Source: Gordonia aichiensis NBRC 108223
GTDB taxonomy: Bacteria; Actinomycetota; Actinomycetes; Mycobacteriales; Mycobacteriaceae
Direction of reading: 5' to 3'
Assembly: GCF_000332975.1 (NCBI RefSeq)
Contig: NZ_BANR01000001.1
Coordinates: 62,001-126,000, forward strand
Length of the DNA: 64,000 nucleotides
The notes under the pieces: model-generated
Told to the model about the DNA's origin: nothing
Databases searched by the model: none
The model's input: the letters and a program-made list of their open reading frames with translations, nothing else
Translations under genes and position numbers: made by a program
Shown here: in pieces, positions 1 to 9,594 of the stretch
Layout of the letters: each line of letters opens with the position of its first letter
Position numbering within the stretch: the first letter of the stretch is position 1

Positions 1-845
1 AGCGAGAACGCCTTGATCTCCAGGGGGTGCTCCGGCACGCCCAGCTCGACGAGCGTGCCGTCGACGGCCAGCAGGCCGAGGTAGCTGTCGAGATCCAGAT
101 TGACCGACACCGTGTTGATGATGAGGTCGAACTCGCCGCGCAGAGCCCTGAAGGTGTCTGCGTCTTTGGTTGCGTAATAGTGATCGGCGCCGAATCGTTT
201 GCCGTCGGACTCCTTGGACAAGGTCTGACTCAGCACGGTGACCTCCGCGCCCAGTGCGTGCGCGATCTTGACACCGATGTGCCCAAGACCGCCCATGCCG
301 ATGATCGCCACCTTCTTCCCCGGACCTGCTCCCCAGTGCTTGAGCGGCGTGTACAGGGTGATGCCGGCGCAGAGGAGGGGTGCTGCGACGTCGAGCTCAA
401 CGCCCTCGGGGATCTTGAGCACGAAGTCCTCGGTGACGACGACCTGCTGCGAGTAACCGCCGTGGGTGAACTCGCCCTCGTAGGTAGACGAGTTATATGT
501 CTGCACCACACCTTTAGTGCAGTACTGCTCGTCGCCGTTCTTGCACGCTTCGCACTCGCCGCAGGAGTCGACGAAGCATCCGACGCCGACGCGGTCGCCG
601 ACCTTGTGCTTGGTCACCTCGTCGCCGACGGCGGCAACTGTTCCGGCGATCTCGTGTCCGGGGACGACGGGGTAGGTCGTGCCGCCCCACTCGTTGCGGG
701 CGGTATGGATGTCGGAGTGACAGATCCCCGCGAACGCGATGTCGATCAGAACATCCTTCGGGCCGAGATCCCTGCGTTCGATGGTGGTCTTCGACAGGGG
801 CTCATCGGGTGCTGTCGCCCAGAACGCATTGACGGTTGTCGTCAT
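1..845 (-). CDS. adhC: NAD(P)-dependent zinc alcohol dehydrogenase, AdhC/YahK-like (C-terminus beyond window)
   Basis: Medium-chain zinc dehydrogenase oxidising or reducing alcohols/aldehydes in the cytosol. About 281 residues are visible of a family usually near 350; the 3' end is cut by the window edge. Read on the minus strand from ATG at 845. Catalytic zinc ligands are Cys42 (GICHSD) and His64-Glu65 (PGHE). The structural zinc site has Cys95, 98, 101 and 109, and the Rossmann motif GMGGLG is at 183-188. The overall pattern resembles the mycobacterial AdhC (Rv3045) and YahK group rather than class III enzymes. It is divergent from embA, and 179 bp separate the two starts. In M. tuberculosis the emb genes are preceded by aftA/embC, so this neighbour is different. 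The substrate is not deducible. Confidence 0.9.
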   Translation of the reverse strand, partial: MTTTVNAFWATAPDEPLSKTTIERRDLGPKDVLIDIAFAGICHSDIHTARNEWGGTTYPVVPGHEIAGTVAAVGDEVTKHKVGDRVGVGCFVDSCGECEACKNGDEQYCTKGVVQTYNSSTYEGEFTHGGYSQQVVVTEDFVLKIPEGVELDVAAPLLCAGITLYTPLKHWGAGPGKKVAIIGMGGLGHIGVKIAHALGAEVTVLSQTLSKESDGKRFGADHYYATKDADTFRALRGEFDLIINTVSVNLDLDSYLGLLAVDGTLVELGVPEHPLEIKAFS

Positions 846-1012
846 GGTGGTTCCCTCTCCGGCGTCCGCGGGAAGCGCGACGATCTGCCGGTGCCGCGGG
901 CACCTCACCTCATCCAGCGTGCCGACGCATCGTCGAATGCGCATGCGACTGTGGCGGGAGACACGTCGGGCCCGAAACGGGACCGACTTGGTTTTGTCAC
1001 AGACAACCTGAC

Positions 1013-1018
1013 TAGCAT
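1013..1018 (+). promoter_or_regulatory. Candidate -10 element (TAGCAT) of embA, giving a leaderless mRNA
   Basis: TAGCAT fits the actinobacterial TANNNT -10 pattern and ends 6 nt before the GTG start of embA. Transcription would therefore begin at or next to the start codon. No Shine-Dalgarno sequence precedes this GTG. A -35 element is not clear: TTGGTT at 988-993 is 19 nt away. This is inferred from pattern only. Confidence 0.35.
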
Positions 1019-1024
1019 TCGCGT

Positions 1025-4000
1025 GTGACCGAATCGCCGGAGAAGACGACAGCAGGGCTGCCCACCCGTCGATCCGACGACCCGAAGCGCCGCGCCACAA
1101 AGCTCTCACCTGCGACGACCGCGATCGTCTCGGTGGTTGCGGGGTTGATCGCCGTCGTTGCAGCCGTACTGACCCCGTTTCTGCCCGTCACGACGACGAC
1201 GGCAACCATCACCTGGCCGCAGGGGCAGCAACTGGGCGCGGACAATGCCGACATCACCTCGCCGCTCGTCGCGCAGATGGCGCAGGACCTCGACATCACC
1301 ATTCCGTGCGCTCTGCTGCGCTCGGCACCGACGGACGCGGCGTCGACCGTGCTCACCACGATGCCGTCCGCTGCGAAGAACCAGCGCTCATCGGCGCTGA
1401 ACGTGACAGCGGACGCCAACGCGGTGACGGTCACGATGCGCGGCGACACGGTTGCGTCCGCCCCGCGCGCAGACATCGCGTCCGATCGCTGCACGCAGCT
1501 GCACATCTTCTCGTCGGCGGCGGGTTCGGGCGCGCGTTTCGTCGGACTCGGGCCGGCGCAGATGGCTCCCGAAGCCGACCGGCCCCAGGTCGCAGGCGTG
1601 TTCACCGACATCGGGGCGTCGACGATCACGTCGACGCCCGGCCTCTCGGTGCGCATCGTCGTCGACGATCGCTTCGATTCGAGTCCTTCGGTCATCAAGT
1701 GGCTCGTGATGATCATCGGGGTGCTGGCGGCGATCGTCGCGCTCGCCGCCCTGGCGCTGCTCGACCACATCCACGGCTATCACCGACGGATCGGCCGTGT
1801 GCGCTGGCTTGCCCTGCTCCGTCCGCGCGCCACGGACATCGCGGTCACGGCGATCCTGGTCATCTGGCATTTCCTCGGTGCCGGCTCATCCGACGACGGA
1901 TACATCCTCAACATGGGCCGAAACGCCGAGCACGCGGGCTACCTGGCCAACTACTACCGCTACTACGGCATCCCGGAAGCGCCGTTCGACTGGTACTACG
2001 ACTTCCTGGCGCACTGGTCGACGGTGTCGGCGACCGGCGTGTGGATGCGACTCCCGTCGTTGGTCATCGGGCTGGTCAGCTGGTTCATCCTGAGCCGCGT
2101 GCTGTTGCCGCGACTCGGCCGCGCAGTGCGTACCTCACAGTGGGCCATGGTGACCGCGGCCGCGGTGTTCCTCGCGTTCTGGTTACCGATGTGCTCGGGG
2201 CTGCGCAGCGAGGGAGTGGTTGTGCTCGGCAGTCTGCTGACCTGGTGGGGCGTCGAGCAGGCCATCGCCACCCGGCGCATGTTGCCCGCCGCAGGTGCGG
2301 CGTTCGCGGCCGCGCTGACCCTGGCCACCGCACCCACCGGGGTCATCGCGATCGCACTGCTGATCACCGGTGCGCGGCCGATGCTCAAGATCCTGGTTCG
2401 ACGACGCCGCGAATCCGGTCTTGCGTCTCTGCTGTTGCCACTGCTGGCAGCGCCCGCGATCGTGCTCATCATCGTGTTCCGCGATCAAACGCTTGCATCG
2501 GTGTTCGAGGCGATTCGGGTGCGGTACACCGTCGGCCCGACCCTCGAGTGGTATCAGGAGCTGCTGCGCTACTACTTCTTGGCCGTCAACACCCGCGACG
2601 GGTCGTTGGTACGTCGGGTCCCGGTGTTGTTGCTGCTGGTCTCGGTGTTCGTGGTCTTGGTGATCATGCTGCGACGCAAGCAGATACGCGGAGTCGACGG
2701 CGGTCCGGTGTGGCGTATCACCGGCGCGGTGCTCATCACCATCGGTCTGCTTTCGCTCACCCCTACCAAGTGGACGATCCAGTTCGGTGTCTTCGCGGGC
2801 CTGGCGGCCGCGCTGGCCGCAGTGGCCTGCGTTGCGATCGGGCAGGTGGCGCAACGCAATACACGCAACCTGTCGATTCTCATCGCCGGTCTACTGGTCG
2901 CCTGCGCTGCCGCGGCCGCCGGATACAACGCGTGGCCGTGGGCATACGACTTCGGTATCTCGTGGTTCGACAAGGCGCCGGTCGTTGCGGGTCTGCAGGT
3001 CTCGTCGATTCTGTTGGCGCTGGCCGTGATCGCGCTCGTCATCGCGATCTGGCAGCATCTGCGGCTCGACTACGTCGCCGACACAGGACTTCACCACGAC
3101 GCGGGCAAGCCACCCAAGCGGTGGCGCATCGGTGTCGCGTCGTCGCCGGTCGCGGTCATCGCGGTCATCATCCTGCTGGCCGAACTCGCCGTGTTCGCGA
3201 AGGCTGCCGCTGCTCGAGCTGACACGTACTCCGTGTTGAAGGGCAATGTACATGCCGTGACCGGTGGTTGCGGAATGGCCGATTACGTTCTGGTCGAACC
3301 CGATTCGAACAAGGGAACTCTGGTCCCGGTCGACGGTGCCCCGGCGTCGAAGGCATTGGAGGGCACAGCCCGGGGATTCTCGTCCCAGGGCGTCGCCGAC
3401 GACCTCACGCCGGAGGCCGATTCGATCAAGCCCGGTACACAGAACACATCGGCTGATCTGTCGAAGACCTTTGTGATCGCCGGTGGCGCGCCGGGGACGA
3501 CCGGGGGGCGCGGGCCGCAGGGCGTCAACGGCAGCACCGCCGCACTGCCCTTCGGACTCGACCCCGCGACGACCCCGGTGATGGGTAGCTACGGGACAGG
3601 CGACGGCCAGGCGTCGCTGACGACCGACTGGTACCGGTTGCCCGCGCGTGATTCGTCACCACTGCTCGTCATCACCGCGGCCGGTGCGCTCGCGTCGACC
3701 GATCCCGATGGGGTGAGCACCTACGGACAGTCACTGCAGGTGGAATTCGGCGTCGACCGGGCCGGGAAGTTCGAGCAGGTGGGGGCGCCGGTGCAGCCCA
3801 TCGACGCCGACCGCAAGGCCAACCGGCCCTGGCGCAACCTGCGCATCCCGATGTCGGCGGTGCCCGCGCAGGCGACCGCGATGCGGATCGTGGCCACCGA
3901 CAACAACCTCGACCCGGATCAGTGGCTCGCGGTGACTCCGCCGCGCGCCCCGGAGTTGAAGACCTTGCAGGAGGTCGTCGGGTCGTCGGCTCCGGTGCTC

Positions 4001-4357
4001 GTCGATTTCGCCGTCGGAGCGGCCTTCCCGTGTCAGCACCCGATGGATGCGACCAACGGCATCAACCAGATTCCGCAGTGGCGCATCCTGCCGGAGCTGC
4101 CGGTCGCGAACTCGCAGTCGAAGACCTGGATGGCGACGGTCAACGGCGGGCTGCTCACCACAGCGGAAGCGCTTACCACACCGTCGACGATGTCGACGTA
4201 TCTGAAGAACGATTGGTACCGCGATTGGGGCAGCCTGCAGCGGTTGTCGCCGCTTGAGCCCGATGCGGTGCCGGCGGCGGTGAGTACCGGAACGTCGACC
4301 AGATGGGGCTTCGATCGCCCCGGAGCGATGCAGGTGGTGCCGCAAGATGATGAGTGA
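1025..4357 (+). CDS. embA: Arabinosyltransferase EmbA
   Basis: Membrane GT-C arabinofuranosyltransferase, 1110 aa, using decaprenyl-phospho-arabinose to build the arabinan of arabinogalactan. The N-terminal membrane helix (about 40-60) is followed by a jellyroll-like extracytoplasmic part, a multi-helix GT-C core and a C-terminal carbohydrate-binding region (from about 740). The catalytic DDGY motif is Asp290-Asp291. The PTKWT motif lies near 579-584. It matches EmbA rather than EmbB in WPQG near 70, the KVGPT-like segment [11 protein letters not shown], and the WYRDWGS motif near the end. The residue equivalent to EmbB Met306 is Met297. GTG start: no ribosome-binding site, so possibly leaderless. 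It overlaps embB by 11 nt, so the two are translationally coupled. Confidence 0.93.
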   Translation: MTESPEKTTAGLPTRRSDDPKRRATKLSPATTAIVSVVAGLIAVVAAVLTPFLPVTTTTATITWPQGQQLGADNADITSPLVAQMAQDLDITIPCALLRSAPTDAASTVLTTMPSAAKNQRSSALNVTADANAVTVTMRGDTVASAPRADIASDRCTQLHIFSSAAGSGARFVGLGPAQMAPEADRPQVAGVFTDIGASTITSTPGLSVRIVVDDRFDSSPSVIKWLVMIIGVLAAIVALAALALLDHIHGYHRRIGRVRWLALLRPRATDIAVTAILVIWHFLGAGSSDDGYILNMGRNAEHAGYLANYYRYYGIPEAPFDWYYDFLAHWSTVSATGVWMRLPSLVIGLVSWFILSRVLLPRLGRAVRTSQWAMVTAAAVFLAFWLPMCSGLRSEGVVVLGSLLTWWGVEQAIATRRMLPAAGAAFAAALTLATAPTGVIAIALLITGARPMLKILVRRRRESGLASLLLPLLAAPAIVLIIVFRDQTLASVFEAIRVRYTVGPTLEWYQELLRYYFLAVNTRDGSLVRRVPVLLLLVSVFVVLVIMLRRKQIRGVDGGPVWRITGAVLITIGLLSLTPTKWTIQFGVFAGLAAALAAVACVAIGQVAQRNTRNLSILIAGLLVACAAAAAGYNAWPWAYDFGISWFDKAPVVAGLQVSSILLALAVIALVIAIWQHLRLDYVADTGLHHDAGKPPKRWRIGVASSPVAVIAVIILLAELAVFAKAAAARADTYSVLKGNVHAVTGGCGMADYVLVEPDSNKGTLVPVDGAPASKALEGTARGFSSQGVADDLTPEADSIKPGTQNTSADLSKTFVIAGGAPGTTGGRGPQGVNGSTAALPFGLDPATTPVMGSYGTGDGQASLTTDWYRLPARDSSPLLVITAAGALASTDPDGVSTYGQSLQVEFGVDRAGKFEQVGAPVQPIDADRKANRPWRNLRIPMSAVPAQATAMRIVATDNNLDPDQWLAVTPPRAPELKTLQEVVGSSAPVLVDFAVGAAFPCQHPMDATNGINQIPQWRILPELPVANSQSKTWMATVNGGLLTTAEALTTPSTMSTYLKNDWYRDWGSLQRLSPLEPDAVPAAVSTGTSTRWGFDRPGAMQVVPQDDE

Positions 4358-7300
4358 GACATCGGTGAACGCACAGAGTACGGGGGCAGGCGGATCGGTG
4401 GACGCGGACTCGTCAGCGAAGTTTGCTCAACGCATCAGGATCGCGAAGATCGTGGCGGTGGTCGCCGGTATCGTCGGCATCGTCATCGCTTTGCTGACCC
4501 CGTTCCTGCCGGTCAACTACACCAAGACCGAACTGTCCTGGCCGCAACAGAATTCGGTTGGAAGCGTGGCCGCACCGAGTGTGTCGTTCTCGCCGGTGTC
4601 GATGGACGTCACCGTTCCCTGTGCGCTCGGCAAGAGCATGCCCGCGTCGGGCGGCGTGATCGTGTCGACGGTTCCGTGGAACGGAGCAGACGCCAACAAG
4701 GTCGGCTTCTTCGTCCGCGCCACCCGCGACTCGCTGCAATTGACGCAGCGAAACATCGTGTTACTCAGCGCACCACGTGCCGCCGCGGAGAATTCGCCGG
4801 ACTGCCGGGTTGTCTTCCACGCCGACACCGACGGTGCCGCAGGTCGATTCGACAATCTGTCGAACCCTGACTCCGGGCTCGGATCCTTCGACCTGCGTGA
4901 CGCGACGGCGCGTCCGCAGATCATCGGCGTCTACTCACAGCTGCCCGAGAACGCGCCGACAGACGGTCTGTCGTTCCGCGCGACACTGGACACGCGGTTC
5001 GTGTCCACCCCCACGACGCTGAAGTTCTGGTTGATGGTGATCGGCGTCGTCATGACGATCGCGTCGATGCTGGCGCTCGCGGTCCTCGACGCACGCGATG
5101 GACGCAGTGCACATCGGCGTTTCGGGTCACGGTGGTGGCGACCGCGCTGGGTCGACGCATTCGTGACTCTCGTCCTGCTGATCTGGTTGTTCGTCGGCGG
5201 GAACACCGCGGACGACGGCTATCAGGTGACGGTTGCCCGTGTCGCGCGGAACGCCGGCTACCTGGACAACTACTACAGATACTTCGGTGTGCCACAAGAC
5301 CCGTTCGGCTGGCATTACCAGTACCTCTCGTTGTGGATGCAGGTGAGCACCGCGACGCCGTGGCTGCGTCTGCTGCCATTCCTCTACGCGGTCGTCGGTT
5401 GGTGGTTGATCAGTCGATATGCGATTCCGCGGCTCGGCCACGCTGTCCGGACCTCGCAGTCGGCGATCTGGGCCGCAGCACTGGTGTTCCTCGCGGTGTG
5501 GATGCCGTTCAACAACGGGCTGCGCGTCGAACCGATCATCGCGGTCGGGACGCTGCTCGCGTGGGTCCTGGTGGAACGGGCGATCGCAACCGGCAGATTC
5601 TTCCCGCTGACGTTGGCGGTCGTGGTCGCTGCGTTCACGCTGACGATTCACCCGACCGGTGTGATCGCGGCGATCCCGCTCATCGCCGGTATCCGACCGC
5701 TGCTGAAGCGACTGATGATCCGCCGACGTCGAGACGGGCTATGGCCCATCCTCGTACCAATACTCGCAGCCGGCGTCGTGGTGCTCTACGAGATCTTCGC
5801 CGACCAGACTCTCGCCTCGATCCGCGAGGCCATCAGGGTCAACGCGGCGGTGGGCCCCACCAACAAGTGGTGGGAAGAGGGCATGCGCTATTACATGCTC
5901 ATGAACCCCACCGCCGACGGTGGTATCGCGCGCCGATTCGGTGTCCTCATCACCTTTGTGTGTCTGATCGTCGTTGTGGTCATGCTCCTCAATCGTCGCA
6001 GGCTGGCCGGTATCGCGTCGGCGCCGACGTGGCGACTGGTCGCGACCGTCGCCGGTACCGCGGTGATGATGGCGTTCCTGCCGACCAAGTGGACCCACCA
6101 AATGGGTGTGTACGCCTGTATCGCAGGTGCTCTGGCAGCTGTCGCGACCGTATGCGTCGATCGCGCGGTGATGCGTCGACGTCGCAACCGCACGCTGTTC
6201 GCGGCGGCATGCGCCTACGTTCTCGCGCTCGCATTCTCCGGACGGAACCAGTGGTGGTACGTCGGTAGCTACGGAATTCCGTGGCGCGATGCCGTTCCCG
6301 ACGTCAAGGGCATTCCCGTCTGGGCCGTCATTCTCGCCGTGGCGGTGCTGTTGACGCTCCTGGGATTGTGGCAGCACTTCCGTGACGACTACGTGTCCGA
6401 CGACATCCGGCGCGGGGAGGAGCGTGTCTCGAAGAACCGGTGGACATCGTGGCTGCGTTCGCCGTCGATCATCGTCGTGTCGGTGATCATGCTGCTGTTC
6501 ACGCTGGTCTCGTTCGCGAAAGCGGATTGGACGCAACGGCATTCATGGTCGTGGCTGAGCTCGAACGTGGCGGCGGTACGCGGACAACCGTGCGCGCTCG
6601 CCGATTCGGTGCTCGTCGAGAAGGATGTCAACGAAGGATTGTTGTCACCGGCAGGTGTTGCCGGACAGAACAATCCGTCACCGGGCGCGGCGCTTGCCGG
6701 TGCAGGATCGGCAGGGTTCGACCCGAACGGTGTCGGATCGGATCTCTCCGACGACGGCACCGAATCGGACTCGGACTCGTCGACCGGGACGTCGTCGGCC
6801 GAGATCGACCGTACGCAGTCGGATGCGACCGATCAGTCGGGTTCGGACTCGTCGAGTCCGTCGAGCGATACCGCGGGCGGCACCACGTCGACGACGGGTG
6901 TCAACGGCTCGAGGGTGAAGCTGCCGTTCGGACTCTCGCCGCAGCGGACGCCGGTGCTCGGTACGTACGGCTCTCCTTCGGGCACAGGCTCGCTGACCTC
7001 TGACTGGTATCAGCTTCCGCCACGAAGCGCCGACGCCCCGCTCATCACCATGTCGGTTGCCGGGCAGATCGAGTACGTCGACGACCTCGCCGTGACCCGA
7101 TCGGGCCAGCAGGTCCGCCTCCAGTTCGGTCGTGTGGGTCCCGACGGCGCGGTGACACCCGCGGGGATCATGACGCCGATGGACATCGGCGGTGCACCCG
7201 CATGGCGAAACCTGCGATTCGCGCTCGACGCCGCGCCGCAGGGCGCCACCGTGGTCCGCGTGCTGGCGCAGGACACGTCCACCAACCCCGATCAGTGGTT

Positions 7301-7718
7301 GGCCGTGACACCGCCCCGCGTGTCGAAGATGGTGACGCTCAACGATCTCGTCGGTCGCGAGGCTCCCGTGATGATCGACTGGGAGGCCGCGCTCGCGTTC
7401 CCGTGTCAGCGTCCCGCGCAGGTACACAACGGTGTGCTGGAGACGCCGGAGTGGCGCATTTCGCCGGACCGCGAGGGTGAGCGCGTCAATTCGCAGCGCT
7501 GGATGTCGGGAACCGCGGGAGGACCACTCGGCATCGTCGAGAACCAGCTCCGTCCAACGGTGTTGCCGTCCTACCTGCGCAACGACTGGGCCAAGGACTG
7601 GGGCATGCTCCAGCGCCTCACGCCGCTGGTTCCACAGAAGCCGGCGGAGCTCACGGTGACCACCGATGTCCACAACGGACTGTGGTCTCCCGGACAGATT
7701 CGCGCCGTGGGCTTTTGA
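4347..7718 (+). CDS. embB: Arabinosyltransferase EmbB
   Basis: Second GT-C arabinosyltransferase, 1123 aa, EmbA's partner and the family member targeted by ethambutol in mycobacteria. Start ATG 4347 lies inside the end of embA; ATG 4350 is an equally possible start. The catalytic pair is Asp289-Asp290 in ADDGY and LPTKWTHQMG is near 577. The C-terminus NGLWSPGQIR matches the EmbB ending. Where M. tuberculosis EmbB has Met306, this protein has Val296 (DDGYQVTV). The linker in the extracytoplasmic C-terminal part (roughly residues 797-851, bases 6736-6899) is unusually rich in Ser, Asp and Thr. The sequence fits EmbB better than EmbC, and no third emb gene is in the window. Confidence 0.92.
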   Translation: MMSETSVNAQSTGAGGSVDADSSAKFAQRIRIAKIVAVVAGIVGIVIALLTPFLPVNYTKTELSWPQQNSVGSVAAPSVSFSPVSMDVTVPCALGKSMPASGGVIVSTVPWNGADANKVGFFVRATRDSLQLTQRNIVLLSAPRAAAENSPDCRVVFHADTDGAAGRFDNLSNPDSGLGSFDLRDATARPQIIGVYSQLPENAPTDGLSFRATLDTRFVSTPTTLKFWLMVIGVVMTIASMLALAVLDARDGRSAHRRFGSRWWRPRWVDAFVTLVLLIWLFVGGNTADDGYQVTVARVARNAGYLDNYYRYFGVPQDPFGWHYQYLSLWMQVSTATPWLRLLPFLYAVVGWWLISRYAIPRLGHAVRTSQSAIWAAALVFLAVWMPFNNGLRVEPIIAVGTLLAWVLVERAIATGRFFPLTLAVVVAAFTLTIHPTGVIAAIPLIAGIRPLLKRLMIRRRRDGLWPILVPILAAGVVVLYEIFADQTLASIREAIRVNAAVGPTNKWWEEGMRYYMLMNPTADGGIARRFGVLITFVCLIVVVVMLLNRRRLAGIASAPTWRLVATVAGTAVMMAFLPTKWTHQMGVYACIAGALAAVATVCVDRAVMRRRRNRTLFAAACAYVLALAFSGRNQWWYVGSYGIPWRDAVPDVKGIPVWAVILAVAVLLTLLGLWQHFRDDYVSDDIRRGEERVSKNRWTSWLRSPSIIVVSVIMLLFTLVSFAKADWTQRHSWSWLSSNVAAVRGQPCALADSVLVEKDVNEGLLSPAGVAGQNNPSPGAALAGAGSAGFDPNGVGSDLSDDGTESDSDSSTGTSSAEIDRTQSDATDQSGSDSSSPSSDTAGGTTSTTGVNGSRVKLPFGLSPQRTPVLGTYGSPSGTGSLTSDWYQLPPRSADAPLITMSVAGQIEYVDDLAVTRSGQQVRLQFGRVGPDGAVTPAGIMTPMDIGGAPAWRNLRFALDAAPQGATVVRVLAQDTSTNPDQWLAVTPPRVSKMVTLNDLVGREAPVMIDWEAALAFPCQRPAQVHNGVLETPEWRISPDREGERVNSQRWMSGTAGGPLGIVENQLRPTVLPSYLRNDWAKDWGMLQRLTPLVPQKPAELTVTTDVHNGLWSPGQIRAVGF

Positions 7719-7764
7719 TACCGAAGGGGCCGCGGGCCCGGAGGTCTGGGAAGCTGGAGGCGAG

Positions 7765-7776
7765 GCCTCCGGAGGC
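7765..7776. terminator. Short perfect palindrome between convergent embB and permease gene
   Basis: A 12-bp self-complementary GC-rich sequence, GCCTCCGGAGGC, lies in the 64-bp gap between the two convergent stop codons. It has no loop and no T-tract, so a terminator role is only suggested by position. Confidence 0.25.
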
Positions 7777-7782
7777 GCAGGT

Positions 7783-8826
7783 TCAGGCGGCGCCGATGTC
7801 GGCTGTCGACGCGTGCGCGGTCGTGGAGCCTCGGACGCGTCGCTCGAACAGGTAGACCGCAACGCTCACCGCGGACCACAGCGCGAGCACCAGGAACGGC
7901 CAGAGATGTTGGTGTCCGCGGAAATACACTGCGGTGTGTAGTGCGTTGACCGACGCACCCGGCGGCAGCCAACCGCCGATGGTCGCGATGACCCGCGGCA
8001 GGAGCGGCCACGCCACCGACCCTCCCGACGACGGATTTCCCAGTAGCACCATGACGGCCCAGGTCGGCAGGATCGCCCACCTGCCGAACATGGAACTGAA
8101 CATCGTGAAGATCATGCCGCAGGTGAACATGGTCAACGCCAGGATGAGCCACACCTCGAATACCGGCAGCGTGAGTGCCCCTATGATCCAGTCGATCATT
8201 GCGCAGATGGTGAAGCCGCCCAACAGCGAGTAGAGGGCGGTGAAGCCGATTCTCTCCCACGGGCGCAGCTTGTTGGCGTGTACGCCGAGTTGGATGGCGC
8301 CGACGAACCCGATGATCACCGCGGCGAGCATCATGTAGAAGATGGTGAGTCCGTGAGGATCTCGCGGTTGTAGTGGATTGGCGTCGCGGACGTTGACCGT
8401 GTAGCCCAGGCCCGCGGTCGCGCGGGGCGTTGCCTGTTCCAACAATTGCGCCACCGTGGCACCGGACGCACTCGACACCGCGACGTCGACCGTCCGCGTG
8501 GCGACATCGATGTCGACGACGGCGAAGACCTGCTGGTTCTGCAACTGGTCGAACGCTTCGGCATCGGTGGCCACATGCCGGACGTCGAGCGAGCTACCGA
8601 GTTCGTGTGCCAGCTTCACCTCGACCTCCGCCGACTGCGCTCCCGGGAGTGTGCCGACGACGGCGATCGGTACGCGTTCGGGTTTCGGATTGGCCGTCGA
8701 ATACGTATACGAGCCAACGAACAGAGCCGCGGCGATACCGAGGATGACCACGATCACCAGTGCGGGTGCAAACCGCGACGTGCGAACGGCGTGCCATGTT
8801 CGTCGGATCTGATCTGCGGTGCGCAC
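7783..8826 (-). CDS. DUF3533 / YhgE-type membrane protein
   Basis: 347 aa. One N-terminal membrane helix (about 21-43) is followed by an extracytoplasmic stretch of about 150 residues and then five or six helices in the C-terminal half. This is the layout of ABC-2-type permease and YhgE/Pip-like proteins (DUF3533). No ATPase gene is adjacent, so I do not assign a transport substrate. It starts with GTG at 8826, divergent from the peroxidase gene 65 bp away, and its 3' end faces embB. The function is unknown. The fold assignment is from hydrophobicity and general resemblance. Confidence 0.75.
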   Translation of the reverse strand: MRTADQIRRTWHAVRTSRFAPALVIVVILGIAAALFVGSYTYSTANPKPERVPIAVVGTLPGAQSAEVEVKLAHELGSSLDVRHVATDAEAFDQLQNQQVFAVVDIDVATRTVDVAVSSASGATVAQLLEQATPRATAGLGYTVNVRDANPLQPRDPHGLTIFYMMLAAVIIGFVGAIQLGVHANKLRPWERIGFTALYSLLGGFTICAMIDWIIGALTLPVFEVWLILALTMFTCGMIFTMFSSMFGRWAILPTWAVMVLLGNPSSGGSVAWPLLPRVIATIGGWLPPGASVNALHTAVYFRGHQHLWPFLVLALWSAVSVAVYLFERRVRGSTTAHASTADIGAA

Positions 8827-8891
8827 TCCTCAAGGCTATTCGGTCGTCGGATAGGCTGCTCCGAAAGCTGGTCGACTTCGGGGGTTTCGCC

Positions 8892-9368
8892 ATGACAACT
8901 GCTTACGACTTCACCGTCACGGACATCGACGGCAACTCCGTCGACCTCGCTGACTATCGTGGTCGGCCACTGCTGATCGTCAACACGGCGTCGAAATGCG
9001 GGTTCACGCCGCAGTACAGGGGACTCGAAGAGCTCAGCAAGTTCTACGCCGACAGCGGGTTGGTTGTGCTCGGTTTCCCGTGTGATCAGTTCGCGCATCA
9101 GGAGCCGGGCGATGAGGCGGAGATCAAGAACTTCTGTTCGCTCACCTACGACGTCAGCTTCCCCATGTTCGCCAAGGTCGAGGTCAACGGCTCGGATGCA
9201 CATCCACTGTTCGCGTGGCTGCGGGAGCAGAAGTCAGGTGTTCTCGGCAACCGCATCAAGTGGAACTTCACCAAGTTCCTCGTGAACCGCGACGGGCAGG
9301 TCGTCGACAGGTTTGCGCCGACGGTGAAGCCGGAGAAGCTGACCGGAGACATCGACAAGGTGATCTGA
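8892..9368 (+). CDS. Glutathione-peroxidase-family thiol peroxidase
   Basis: 158 aa, cytosolic thioredoxin-fold peroxidase of the GPx/BsaA family, which in bacteria lacking glutathione usually uses thioredoxin. The peroxidatic residue is Cys36 (NTASKCGFT) in place of selenocysteine. Gln70 and the IKWNFTKFLV tryptophan complete the active site, and Cys82 (FCSLTYD) is in the position of a resolving cysteine. I start at ATG 8892 because similarity begins there; an upstream in-frame extension to 8760 would run antisense through the divergent gene. The complete length is typical of the family. Peroxide defence is the likely role. Confidence 0.92.
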   Translation: MTTAYDFTVTDIDGNSVDLADYRGRPLLIVNTASKCGFTPQYRGLEELSKFYADSGLVVLGFPCDQFAHQEPGDEAEIKNFCSLTYDVSFPMFAKVEVNGSDAHPLFAWLREQKSGVLGNRIKWNFTKFLVNRDGQVVDRFAPTVKPEKLTGDIDKVI

Positions 9369-9426
9369 GGCGCGACCGGTTCGGACCGAAACCACGAAGA
9401 GACGTCATACACCCTTCGTCGAAGCG

Positions 9427-9432
9427 TATGGT
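9427..9432 (+). promoter_or_regulatory. Candidate -10 element (TATGGT) before the 46-aa gene
   Basis: TATGGT fits TANNNT and ends 8 nt before the GTG at 9441, so the transcript could start at or very near the start codon. No ribosome-binding site is visible. Confidence 0.3.
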
Positions 9433-9440
9433 CTGCGTAT

Positions 9441-9581
9441 GTGAGCGCAGATGTCGCCGAACGCGGGCAGCCCGGCACGGGACTGCACCGATTGATCGGC
9501 CCGCTCTTCGACGACATCCGGCGCTGGACCAGACGCGTCACTCCCGAGGATCACGACTGGTTCGACCTCGCCACCGGATGA
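9441..9581 (+). CDS. Small hypothetical protein, 46 aa
   Basis: A short reading frame starting at GTG 9441 and ending 13 nt before the SDR start. It encodes a soluble, charged peptide with an amphipathic centre (LFDDIRRWTRRV) and the C-terminal end DWFDLATG. I do not recognise a family. Support comes from the uninterrupted frame with actinobacterial third-position G/C bias, the candidate -10 just upstream, and the close spacing to the downstream dehydrogenase, suggesting co-transcription. It is too small for certainty. Confidence 0.45.
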   Translation: MSADVAERGQPGTGLHRLIGPLFDDIRRWTRRVTPEDHDWFDLATG

Positions 9582-9594
9582 CAAGGGAGAGAGT

